A stretch of 64,000 bases of DNA, from assembly GCF_000332475.2 (NCBI RefSeq), contig NZ_AOGX02000008.1:186001-250000 (forward strand), given 5' to 3'. A program made the translations under genes and the position numbers. This document shows, piece after piece, positions 20,458 to 29,166 of the stretch. Each line of letters begins with the position of its first letter. Position 1 is the stretch's first letter. The stretch comes from Leptospira yanagawae serovar Saopaulo str. Sao Paulo = ATCC 700523. Lineage in GTDB: Bacteria > Spirochaetota > Leptospiria > Leptospirales > Leptospiraceae. The notes under the pieces are model-generated. The model had not been told where the DNA came from. It worked only from the letters and a program-made list of their open reading frames with translations, and ran no database searches.

Positions 20458-23211
20458 ATGTTAGATAAGAATTTAAAACGCATTCAGTTCCAAGAATCAG
20501 AATCCGCATGGATTCGTTCCTTCACTGTGGAATCGATCAAATGCCTCATTGTTTGCCGTGGTCCAGTTCGTAAGGAAACCATGGATGTCTTTGATGCCAT
20601 TGGTGTAAAAGAATACGGAATATTACTTTCTGAAAAAGATTCCATTGTGTACCCAAAGGCACTGGCACCAGAACTTCGTAACTTCCGTTTCCCTGAAAAC
20701 ATCCACCGAGTTCCTGATTATATGGGTGCCGGGAAAGAAGAAAAAGAACAACGCATCCACCAAATCATTGGGATCGCAAAAGACAATGGCTACACTCATA
20801 TCTTTGCAGGATACGGGTTTATGGCAGAAGATGCCGAATTCATTGAAGCCATCGAAAAAGCTGGGATCATCTTTATGGGACCAAGTTCACATGTCGCAAA
20901 AGGAGCAGGGGCAAAGGACGAAGCCAAAAAACTAGCTCGTAGTCTCAATGTATCTGTGACTCCTGGTGTGGACAACATCACGGCCCTTGCCTTACTTCGT
21001 AAAACGGGTAATTCCAAAGACGGACTTCTAAAGGTAGCAAAAGAAAATCAGTTAAACTTCCAATTTGATGAGAAAAAATCATTGGAAGACAATGCCGAGA
21101 TCTTACTGCAACTTTCTTACGAAAAAACCATCGACATCACATCCATCCCTGACCTCCAAAAAGAATCAGAAATCCTTTGTGAAGACATTTGGAAGAAGTA
21201 TCCTGGCAAACGCATTCGATTTAAATACATCGGTGGTGGTGGTGGAAAAGGCCAACGTGTGATCTCTTCCAAAGGAGAAATTGAATCTGCGGTAATGGAA
21301 ATTTTGGCAGAGTCAAAAGTAACCGCTGTGGGTTCTAACAGAAACTTTCTCATCGAACTCAATATTGAAAACACTCGCCATAATGAAATCCAAATGATTG
21401 GAAACGGGGAGTGGTCTTTATCACTTGGTGGTCGTGATTGTTCGTTACAAATGCACGAACAAAAATTGTTAGAGATTTCGCAAACTGTAGAACTCTTACA
21501 AAAAGAAGCTGACCTCGTTCGTTCTTCCAATCCTAAAAAAGCGGCCATCCTCGACAAAGATGTTCAAACCTTAAAGGATATGGAACACCAAGCAGAAGTG
21601 TTTGGAAAGGCAATTCGCCTCAATTCAGTTTCCACCTTCGAATGTATCGTAGAAGGGAATAGTTTCTTCTTTATGGAAGTGAACACTCGGATCCAGGTAG
21701 AACACCGTGTGACCGAGATGGTTTACAAAATGAAGTTCACCAATCCTAACGATCCAAATGACTTCTTTTACATTGATTCCCTAGTGGAAGCAATGGCAGT
21801 ACTTTCCATCCATGGGCCAAGAGTTCCAAAACCAGAACGAATTGTACGCAATGTATCTGGTGCGGAAGTAAGGATCAATGCAACAAACCGTGCCCTCCAA
21901 CCACATGCAGGTGGGATCATCCAAAACTGGTCGAACCCTCTCCCAGAGGAAATCCGAGATGACCAAGGGATTTGTACAAGAAACCCAGATACGGGAGCTT
22001 TTGTTCATTATAACCTCGCGGGGGCCTATGATTCCAATGTGGCTCTCATCGTTTCCTATGGCAATAGCCGAACGGAAAACTTGGAAATTTTAGGGAACAT
22101 CCTTCGCAAAACAGAGCTTAGGGGGCAAAACCTAGAAACCAACTTACTTGTCCACTATGGTCTCATCCAATGGATTTTGGGTAAGGACGCAATGTTCAAA
22201 CCATCCACTGCCTTTATGATTTCCTATTTGGCTGGGATTGGAGCCTTACAATCCGTCATCAATGATTTGGATTTGGAATACCTCTGGTCAGAGAAAACCA
22301 AAGCAGCTGATGCCGACCTGAAAAAAATCCTGAGTAAAAAAATGACATTGGTGGTAAGACCAATGGAACGTTTGCTTGCGAACCCACATTTACTTGGTGG
22401 TTTTCTTGGATATTTTGATGGAAAACTTTGGACTCGCAGCGGAAACAATGTGGTTTTCAACGAAAACCCAATCCAATTTTTAGATTCCTTGTACTATTAT
22501 TTAAATTTAGATACAACGGAACAAAAAGCAAGTTCTGAAAAGATTTGGGACCATGATGAGAAATTACTCATCGAAGCCAAAGAATTTTATGCAGAGTTTT
22601 CCAAACGAACTGGTTTGAAGGATTGGAAAGAAATTTCCGAAACGATCGCAAAAGGAAAAAATCCTTCCAAAGAAATCTCCGATGAACTTTGGGAAAAGGT
22701 GAAAGCGAGTCATAACGGATTCCAAGCAGGACTAGAAACCTTACTGTTACTTCCGAAAATTGGTATCAAGTCCAACTTTTTTGGTTTGGATGTCAATGCG
22801 GATTTGGATGGCGTTGTCCCTGATGAATTCAAAAACAAAGACACAAGGGATGCGTTTATCAAAACTCTGAACCCACCACCGAAGATGTCAGGTGATGAAA
22901 TTGTGGCTCCAATGGGTGGTATGTTCTACTCGAAAGAAGCTCCAAACCTTCCACCACTTGTGAATGAAGGGGACCACTTCCAAGCAGGACAACCACTCTT
23001 TATCATTGAAGTCATGAAGATGTTTAACAAAATCCTTGCTCCCGTGAGTGGAACTGTGGTGAAAAATTTGATGGTAGATTCTGATGGAAAGATTGTAACA
23101 AAAGCACAACCTATATTCAAAATCAAACCTGATGAAATTTTAAAGGAAGAATCTCCAGAAGACATTCGTGCAAGAAAAGTGAAGGTGACAAAAGAATTGG
23201 GACTCGGTTAA
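20458..23211 (+). CDS. Biotin carboxylase / biotin carboxyl carrier fusion, acyl-CoA carboxylase alpha subunit
   Basis: A 917-residue fusion. The N-terminal biotin carboxylase domain has IFAGYGFMAEDAEFIEA, an ATP-grasp glycine loop YIGGGGGKGQR (about residues 256-266) and EVNTRIQVEHRVTEM. The C-terminus is a biotinyl domain with IIEVMKMFN, where Lys 854 is the expected biotin site; Val replaces the usual Ala before MKM. Between the first subdomain and the ATP-grasp glycine loop there is a longer than usual charged stretch (about 165-250), and a helical linker spans about 590-815. It is co-transcribed with the carboxyltransferase and converges end to end with cheB. Confidence 0.92.
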   Translation: MLDKNLKRIQFQESESAWIRSFTVESIKCLIVCRGPVRKETMDVFDAIGVKEYGILLSEKDSIVYPKALAPELRNFRFPENIHRVPDYMGAGKEEKEQRIHQIIGIAKDNGYTHIFAGYGFMAEDAEFIEAIEKAGIIFMGPSSHVAKGAGAKDEAKKLARSLNVSVTPGVDNITALALLRKTGNSKDGLLKVAKENQLNFQFDEKKSLEDNAEILLQLSYEKTIDITSIPDLQKESEILCEDIWKKYPGKRIRFKYIGGGGGKGQRVISSKGEIESAVMEILAESKVTAVGSNRNFLIELNIENTRHNEIQMIGNGEWSLSLGGRDCSLQMHEQKLLEISQTVELLQKEADLVRSSNPKKAAILDKDVQTLKDMEHQAEVFGKAIRLNSVSTFECIVEGNSFFFMEVNTRIQVEHRVTEMVYKMKFTNPNDPNDFFYIDSLVEAMAVLSIHGPRVPKPERIVRNVSGAEVRINATNRALQPHAGGIIQNWSNPLPEEIRDDQGICTRNPDTGAFVHYNLAGAYDSNVALIVSYGNSRTENLEILGNILRKTELRGQNLETNLLVHYGLIQWILGKDAMFKPSTAFMISYLAGIGALQSVINDLDLEYLWSEKTKAADADLKKILSKKMTLVVRPMERLLANPHLLGGFLGYFDGKLWTRSGNNVVFNENPIQFLDSLYYYLNLDTTEQKASSEKIWDHDEKLLIEAKEFYAEFSKRTGLKDWKEISETIAKGKNPSKEISDELWEKVKASHNGFQAGLETLLLLPKIGIKSNFFGLDVNADLDGVVPDEFKNKDTRDAFIKTLNPPPKMSGDEIVAPMGGMFYSKEAPNLPPLVNEGDHFQAGQPLFIIEVMKMFNKILAPVSGTVVKNLMVDSDGKIVTKAQPIFKIKPDEILKEESPEDIRARKVKVTKELGLG

Positions 23212-24264
23212 TCAACCGTAACCAATAATCTTCTTATAAATTTCACTGAGAGGGAGGATGTGGTCAACACATCCTCTTTTGATTGCTTCTCTCGGCATTC
23301 CAAACACAACAGAAGTTTCTTCGTTTTGGGCAATGGTTTCGGCTCCAGCCTCTTTCATTTCCTGTAAGCCAGCTGCTCCATCATCTCCCATTCCTGTCAT
23401 GATGATGCCTCTTGCATTTTTCCCAGCTTGTTTGGCAACCGATCGAAATAAGACATCCACCGAAGGTTTGTGACGGTTGACAAGGGGTCCATCCGTTACT
23501 TCAACAAAATACTGCGCCCCCGATCGTTTGAGAGTCATATGTTTGTTCCCAGGTGCGATCAAAGCAAGTCCTCGCACCACTCGGTCGCCATTGTTTGCTT
23601 CTTTGACTCGAATCTCACAAATGGAATCCAATCGTTTGGCGAAAGCTTCTGTAAATTTTTCGGGCATATGTTGGACGATGACGATTCCTGGAGTGTTTTC
23701 TTTTGGAAGTTTGGTTAACACGTGTTCCAAGGCGATCGTGCCACCAGTTGAGGTTCCAATGGCAATGATTTTCTCAGTTGCTTGTAAAGAAGAGAGTTCT
23801 TGTTTTTTATCAACTTGGACTTTAGATTCAGTAATTTTAGAAGGATTCGATAGGTGTTTGATGCTTGCGGATGCAGCGGCGATGACAGCATCAGTGAGAG
23901 CAATTGTGCTTTCATTTAAAAAATCTTTTAAACCTATTTTTGGTTTTGTGATGATATCACAGGCACCTAGGTTCATGGCAAGAATGGCAGTTTCCGATCC
24001 TTCTGTTGTCAGCGTTGAACAGATCACAACAGGTGTTGGTCTCTCCGTCATAATTTTTTTTAAAAATGAAAGACCATCCATCCTTGGCATTTCAATATCA
24101 AGAACGATCACATCGGGCCAAAGATTATTCATTTTGTCCATTGCAAAGATGGGGTCTGAGGCACTTCCTAAGAATTGAAAATGAGAATCTTGTTTGAATA
24201 TTTCGGTTAACACTTGTCTTACAACAGCAGAATCATCAATGACAAAAACTTTGATTTTATTCAT
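23212..24264 (-). CDS. cheB: Chemotaxis response regulator protein-glutamate methylesterase CheB
   Basis: A receiver domain (residues 1-120) with phosphoacceptor D56 in [11 protein letters not shown] is followed by a linker and a CheB methylesterase domain. The esterase has the GTSTGG nucleophile loop near residue 170, [16 protein letters not shown], and [14 protein letters not shown] with the catalytic Asp region. It removes methyl groups from, and deamidates, chemoreceptors. Length 350 is normal. It is the last gene of the leftward che run, 3 bp after cheD, and its stop abuts the stop of the converging carboxylase gene. Confidence 0.96.
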   Translation of the reverse strand: MNKIKVFVIDDSAVVRQVLTEIFKQDSHFQFLGSASDPIFAMDKMNNLWPDVIVLDIEMPRMDGLSFLKKIMTERPTPVVICSTLTTEGSETAILAMNLGACDIITKPKIGLKDFLNESTIALTDAVIAAASASIKHLSNPSKITESKVQVDKKQELSSLQATEKIIAIGTSTGGTIALEHVLTKLPKENTPGIVIVQHMPEKFTEAFAKRLDSICEIRVKEANNGDRVVRGLALIAPGNKHMTLKRSGAQYFVEVTDGPLVNRHKPSVDVLFRSVAKQAGKNARGIIMTGMGDDGAAGLQEMKEAGAETIAQNEETSVVFGMPREAIKRGCVDHILPLSEIYKKIIGYG

Positions 24265-24267
24265 GAT

Positions 24268-24765
24268 TTATTTTTTCTCTACCCAAACTTCGCCGTCCCA
24301 AATGGAAAAATAAATTTTTCTAGATTGATTTCCACCTATGTCTTCGGAAATGATTTTGATTTTATGTTCCGATAAAACTTTTTTTGCAAATTCAGCATTT
24401 CGTGTGCCGATGAGACTTGTTGCATTATTTCTTAGAATTTCTCTTTCTTCATTTAAAAACATATTGGAACCACCAAATATTTTTGCGAGGTAATCTTCTG
24501 GTTTTGTATGTGCTTTTTTGATTTCGTTAATGAAGTATTGGAATGCTTCCTCTCCATATTTATATGTTTTTTCTAATTTTATATCAGAGGGATAGGGGAG
24601 TAAGTAATGGCACATCCCTCCGAAGTGGTATTTCGGATGCCATAAAACAATGGATACACAAGACCCAAGAAGTGTTCTCACTCGGTGGTGGTGGTCTCCA
24701 AAGAAGATTTCACCAGGTTTGAGATAGGAATCTATCACTTCATTGGGAGGTTCCATATCACTCAC
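24268..24765 (-). CDS. cheD: Chemoreceptor glutamine deamidase CheD
   Basis: CheD deamidates receptor glutamines to glutamates. The catalytic Cys lies in TLLGSCVSIVLWH and the His in GGMCHYLLP; the Thr/Ser region is NATSLIGTRNAEF. Length 165 is typical. The start overlaps the 3' end of cheW by 8 bp; an alternative ATG three codons in would leave only a trivial gap. Its presence with CheB and no visible cheR suggests that the methyltransferase is encoded elsewhere. Confidence 0.95.
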   Translation of the reverse strand: MSDMEPPNEVIDSYLKPGEIFFGDHHHRVRTLLGSCVSIVLWHPKYHFGGMCHYLLPYPSDIKLEKTYKYGEEAFQYFINEIKKAHTKPEDYLAKIFGGSNMFLNEEREILRNNATSLIGTRNAEFAKKVLSEHKIKIISEDIGGNQSRKIYFSIWDGEVWVEKK

Positions 24766-25240
24766 TTATCTGAGATGAAGTTTCTTGTAAGTTTTGGATT
24801 TCACTTAGATCCAAGATTTGATTGATTTTTAATATGATAACAAATTGGTTTTCTAACTTTCCAATGCCTTGGATAAAATCCAAACGAATTTTTGAACCAA
24901 AACTTGGTGCTTCTTCAATTTGAGTTTCAGGAATATCAACAACTTCATTAACGGAATCAACGAGTAAACCCACATCGATATTTTCCTTTTCCAATTTGAT
25001 TTCCGTAATGATGATACATGTTTTTCGATTTGTTTCTGTTTTCTTTTTGTAAAACCTTGTATTTAAATCGATCACAGGCACAACATTGCCACGTAAATTG
25101 ATGACACCAGGAATGTATTCAGGCATCATCGGAACATGGGTTACTGATTCATACTCAATGATTTCTTTGATGTATAAAATTCCGAGTCCAAATAATTCAT
25201 TGGAGAGTAGGAAGGTTAAGTATTGGATCTCTTGCATCAC
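24758..25240 (-). CDS. cheW: Chemotaxis coupling protein CheW
   Basis: A 160-residue CheW/SH3-like adaptor that links receptors to CheA. It has the family pattern YLTFLLSNELFGLGILYIKE at the N-terminus, then PGVINLRGNVVPVIDLNTRF, and VGLLVDSVNEVVDIPETQI further on. It starts 8 bp after the broken mcp gene and overlaps cheD, so its expression must pass through, or start within, the insertion-disrupted region. Confidence 0.95.
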   Translation of the reverse strand: MMQEIQYLTFLLSNELFGLGILYIKEIIEYESVTHVPMMPEYIPGVINLRGNVVPVIDLNTRFYKKKTETNRKTCIIITEIKLEKENIDVGLLVDSVNEVVDIPETQIEEAPSFGSKIRLDFIQGIGKLENQFVIILKINQILDLSEIQNLQETSSQISE

Positions 25241-25248
25241 TTATACCC

Positions 25249-25974
25249 TCAATACTTTTGGAACTTTCCATGATCATCGAATTCTTCACCTTTTTTTGTT
25301 GCGGTTTCCTTTTTAGGAGACGGGCTTTTGGGTGTTTGGTGTTTTAGGGACTTTATTTCTGGATTCTGCGTTACACTCGCCAATTTTCCAAGTTTGAAAA
25401 AACTGATCGATGAAAGTAAACGTTCCGCTTGTGCTTGTAATTCTTCAGCGATAGCCGCTAGTTCTTCCGAGGCACTTGCCGATTGTTGGGATACTTGGTC
25501 AAGTTGTCCCATGGCTTTGTTCACCTCATTCACTCCAGAAGATTGTTCTTGGCTTGCTGCTGTGATCTCTTGGACAAGGTCCGCGGTTTTATTGATCGCA
25601 GGGACAATTTCCTCAATGAGTTTTCCTGCTGATTCTGCAATCTGAACGGAACTTCCAGCAAGGGTTCCAATTTCGTTTGCCGATTTTTGTGACCTTTCTG
25701 CAAGTTTTCTCACTTCTGAGGCAACGACGGCAAAACCTTTTCCATGTTCACCAGCTCGAGCTGCTTCTATTGCTGCATTTAATGCGAGTAAGTTGGTTTG
25801 GTAGGCTATGTCTTCAATGATAGAAATTTTATCTGCGATTTCTTTCATCGCTTTGACAGTGTTTTTGACAGCCTCTCCACCTTGTTTTGCATCTTTTGCA
25901 GACTTTGTGGCGATGGTATCGGTTTGTTTTGCATTCTCAGCATTTTGGTCAATGGATGCACCCATTTCTTCCAA
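25249..25974 (-). pseudogene. Chemoreceptor fragment: C-terminal signalling domain
   Basis: This is the open 3' part of the broken receptor. It contains the highly conserved cytoplasmic hairpin tip ([20 protein letters not shown] then [20 protein letters not shown]) that binds CheA and CheW, and the following helix with [17 protein letters not shown]. The tail ends with a lysine-rich region lacking an obvious CheR-docking pentapeptide. The annotated ATG is internal; the true frame continues upstream to the frameshift at 26016-26019. Without its own start signal it is unlikely to make a useful protein. Confidence 0.85.
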
Positions 25975-26190
25975 GGAAGCTGATGTTTCTTCAACGGAAG
26001 CTGCCTGTTCGCTTGCCCCTTGTGAAGGGTACTGGCAGTTGATGCAACTTCATCGGAAGCATTCACAAGCGCATCAGTGTTGGTTCTCACTTCATTGATG
26101 ATTTCCACTAATTTTTTGGAAGTATTATTAAAGGAATTGACCTGCCCCCATTTTCAGTACCAATGGATAAGTTAGTTTTCTCTAAACATT

Positions 26191-26994
26191 TCAACCATAA
26201 GATCGCTTAAACTCTGAAGGAGTCAAGTAATTCAATGAAGAGTGAAGACGCTCGTCGTTGTATTCCTTTTGGAAAATTCGCAAAGCATCGGTTAACTCTC
26301 TTTGATTTTTAAAGTAGTGTAGATTCAAACACTCATCTCTAAGTTTACCATTGAAACTTTCTATAAATGCATTTTGTGTTGGTTTTCCTTTTTCAATAAA
26401 GTGAATTTCTATCCCCTTATCTTCTGCCCATTTCTGGAAGTCTTTGGATGTAAATTCTGTTCCATTATCCAAAACAAATGCTCTTGGAAGTCTTTCGAGG
26501 GTGTTTAAATATCTGATCAACTTTTCTGACGAAAAAGTAAACTCTGCCTGAAGTATGGTATTCTCTCTTGTTAAATGATCAATACCTGTTAAAATTCTTT
26601 GCTTTCTTCCATCAATCGTCCGTTCGAAAACAAAGTCCATTGACCAAACTTCGTTTGAATTCTTAGGCAATGGTAGTTGCTGTGATGATGCATTTCTTTT
26701 CTTTCGCTTCGGTTTTGTCCTTATTTTAAGCCCTTCTAAGCAATATAGTCGATATACTTTCTTATGATTGATTGTCCTACCCGACCTTCTTAACCTTCGG
26801 TAAATTCGTCGATAGCCTTCCCGTTTCCATCGAAAAGCAAGTCTTCGAATTTCGTTCATTGTCTCTTCATCAATAGCTTTCGGCTGATAATAATAACTTG
26901 ATTTAGGAAGAAGAACAACATCTAGGCTTCTGTTTAGAGAAAGTCCCTCTTCAACTAGCAGATCAACTGCTCTCTCCTTCGTTGATCTGCTCAA
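26191..26994 (-). CDS. IS3-family transposase OrfB (DDE integrase core)
   Basis: A 267-residue catalytic part of the transposase. The HTH_21-type region (GYRRIYRRLRRSGRTINHKK) is followed by an rve integrase core with the DDE triad: Asp in VWSMDFVFE, Asp in AFVLDNGTEFTS and Glu in QNAFIESFNGKLRDEC. The TTG at 26994 overlaps the orfA stop. The natural product is more likely an OrfAB fusion made by -1 slippage at the A6G run 26997-27003, which is in exactly the right phase (A AAA AAG). Confidence 0.93.
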   Translation of the reverse strand: MSRSTKERAVDLLVEEGLSLNRSLDVVLLPKSSYYYQPKAIDEETMNEIRRLAFRWKREGYRRIYRRLRRSGRTINHKKVYRLYCLEGLKIRTKPKRKKRNASSQQLPLPKNSNEVWSMDFVFERTIDGRKQRILTGIDHLTRENTILQAEFTFSSEKLIRYLNTLERLPRAFVLDNGTEFTSKDFQKWAEDKGIEIHFIEKGKPTQNAFIESFNGKLRDECLNLHYFKNQRELTDALRIFQKEYNDERLHSSLNYLTPSEFKRSYG

Positions 26995-27257
26995 AACTTT
27001 TTTCCCAAAACATTCTTAATTGCTTGGATTTCGAGAGCCATGTCAGCTACCAATCTTTTGAGATTTGAATTTTCCTGCTCGAGTGCCTTCATCTTCTTGA
27101 TTTCGCTAAGCTCCATTCCTCCATACTTGTTACGCCAGCGATAAAATGTTTGTTCAGTGATTCCGTATTTTCGTGAAAGTTCCTTGATTGGAATACCTGT
27201 TTCTGCTTCCTTTAATATCCGAAAAATCTCGCTTTCTTCTATCTTCTTTCTTGCCAT
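26991..27257 (-). CDS. IS3-family OrfA (helix-turn-helix protein)
   Basis: An 88-residue HTH_Tnp_1 protein that binds the insertion-sequence ends. The helix-turn-helix is PIKELSRKYGITEQTFYRWR at about residues 22-42, and a leucine-zipper-like helix (LEQENSNLKRLVADMALEIQ) follows for multimerisation. It ends KKF-stop immediately after the slippery A6G heptamer, which allows the fused OrfAB product. Confidence 0.93.
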   Translation of the reverse strand: MARKKIEESEIFRILKEAETGIPIKELSRKYGITEQTFYRWRNKYGGMELSEIKKMKALEQENSNLKRLVADMALEIQAIKNVLGKKF

Positions 27258-27290
27258 AATGCTCTCTCCTTAATATCGGAGAAAACTAAC

Positions 27291-29165
27291 TTAAATATCG
27301 GTGCAGTTTTTGGGGAGCAGGTCAGAATCGCGAAGCCTTGCAAACCCTCCTTCATAATGATTGGTAATGAGCTGAGTTAAATCACCCTTTTCTAAAGCAG
27401 CAAGACCCACAACTAAATCGTCTACAATACGAGATGTTTCAATTGCCAATTTTTTTTGCTCCGTTATGTCTGAAGCAAACTTGATTACCTTGTATGGTTT
27501 CCCATTCAAATCAAGGATTGGGTTATAGGTGGCTTGTAACCAAACCTCTTTTCCACCTTTTCCAATACGTTTGTATTCTGCAGTTTGGAATTCTCCGCGA
27601 CCTAACGAAATCCAAAATTGTTTGTATTCTTCTGAATTTACATAATTAGGTTCAACAAACATACGATGGTGTTTTCCTTGGATTTCGGATAAAGAGTAAC
27701 CCATGGTCGTTAAAAAGATATCATTGGCTGAAATAATTGTTCCATCTAAGTGGAATTCAATGGTCGCCTGTGCTTTGTTGATCGCTTCGATTTGACCTAC
27801 AAATTCTCTAATTTGTTTTTTGTTCTCAGTGATATCGGTTGCAAATTTGATAACCTTAATGGGAACACCATTGGCATCAAGGATTGGAGTGTAGGTTGCT
27901 TGTAACCAAACTTCTTTCCCATTCTTTCCAAGTCGTTTGTATTCGGCAGTTTGGAATTCTCCTCGATTTAAACTAACCCAAAATTGGCGATACGCTTCCG
28001 AATTTGCTTCTTTTGATTCTAGAAACATACGATGGTGTTGGCCTTTGATTTCTGCCAAACTATATCCCATCAGAGTTAAAAAGTTTTCGTTTGCTGTGAG
28101 AATCGTTCCGTCCATTTTGAACTCAATCATTGCTTGGGATCTGTCAACTGCTCTTGCATGGGCATTACTTTCTGTTACATCAGCCCATTCCACAACACTT
28201 CCCAATCGTTCGCCTTTATCCGTTAAAATTGGATTTGCAATTAAATTAAATTCTCGGTTTCCAATGATGATACTAGTTTTGTGTTCGGAAGTAAAGGTCC
28301 CGAGTAATTTTCTTTGGTGGCTAGGATCTTTATGGTATGAATCAATATTACTCCCCATTAAATTTTTTAATGAAAAGTTTCTGATTTGTTTTTGGATGTC
28401 TGATTCCGAATTAGAAAACATTTTATGAATCGATTTATTCATATAAACAACATCTAAATTTAAATCAGAAATCATTACATTTGTGGAAACACAATCAAGT
28501 GCTGTTCGGATTTGGATGGCTTCCTTTAACGGTTTACTAATTTGTTTGATGAGAAAAAGTAATAATACAAACGAAACGAGTAAAAATATTCCACTGCCAA
28601 TATATATAGTGGTCGAATCGTTTGTTTTTTCACCAAATGTCGTTTGGATCTCTTGCAAACTAGCAATGAAAACTAATTTTTGCAAATCTTCCAAATGACT
28701 AGAATAGTTTTTCCATTTTGTTGAAATTTCAGGATTCAGTGAGACTTGTTGTTTTTTGTTTTTTATGGATTCAATTGAATTGATTTGGTTGGAAACGGAA
28801 TTTAGATAACTATCCTTCTCTTTTGCAACAACATGAAATTTTGAGATTTCTTCTTCTTTTGTGAATATTTTAGAAACTTGCTCAAAGGCTTGGTTGAGTT
28901 TATCAATATCATACTTTGTTTTTGCGATTAAGGTTTCATCTATTCCATTCGAATGAGTGATGGTTGTGATCGATTCCTGGATGGACATACTCGATTTTAA
29001 TAAATGGGAAAGTGAATCCAGTTTTTTTGTCCGTTCTTCAACATTCAATGGAAGGGTTTCTTTTGCGGATAATAACCCGGAACTGTAAACACTCACCCAG
29101 ACTGTGAACAATAATCCGATTAAAAAATACCCAACTAATTTTGTGTTTGTATTCACTGACTTCAT
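27291..29165 (-). pseudogene. Chemoreceptor fragment: membrane, PAS and HAMP-like part
   Basis: This is the 5' part of the broken receptor, 624 codons, the last 10 or so of which lie in the insertion sequence. It has a transmembrane helix at about 12-30, a helical periplasmic domain, a second helix near 190-207 (IYIGSGIFLLVSFVLLLFLI), and three PAS domains. PAS 2 and PAS 3 are near copies (both contain GEFQTAEYKR and KEVWLQATY, 122 codons apart). A short HAMP-like segment precedes the break. A truncated membrane sensor without the signalling tip could be made, but could not signal to CheA. Confidence 0.85.
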
Positions 29166-29166
29166 A

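Larger units (their letters stand above)
26138..27324 (-). mobile_element. IS3-family insertion sequence (IS407-group-like), 1187 bp
   Basis: Both ends begin TGACCTGC followed by CCCC or TCCCC, and a second matching block AAGTTAGTTTTCTC lies 30-45 bases inside each end, so the imperfect terminal inverted repeats are long. The element is flanked by a 4-bp direct repeat GAAT (26134-26137 and 27325-27328). It carries orfA and orfB in the overlapping -1 arrangement of the IS3 family. The TGACC ends and 4-bp duplication suit the IS407 group. Both reading frames are intact, so the copy is probably active or recently so. Confidence 0.93.
25249..29165 (-). pseudogene. Methyl-accepting chemotaxis protein gene broken by an insertion sequence and a frameshift
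   Basis: Read leftward, this was one receptor gene of about 909 codons. Removing the insertion sequence (26138-27324) and one copy of its 4-bp duplication joins ...GGFARLRDS with FNNTSKKLVEIINEVR in the same frame, so the insertion is recent enough to reverse cleanly on paper. A second lesion remains. At the four-base C run 26016-26019 (G on the coding strand) one base is missing. LHKG should continue as [17 protein letters not shown], but the present frame reads QANRQ and the signalling domain resumes in another frame. A homopolymer sequencing error could also explain the second lesion. Confidence 0.88.

Noticed and set aside
23477..24178. A 233-codon + strand ORF opposite cheB
   Set aside because: CheB has complete motifs on the reverse strand, and the + strand frame shows no family pattern.
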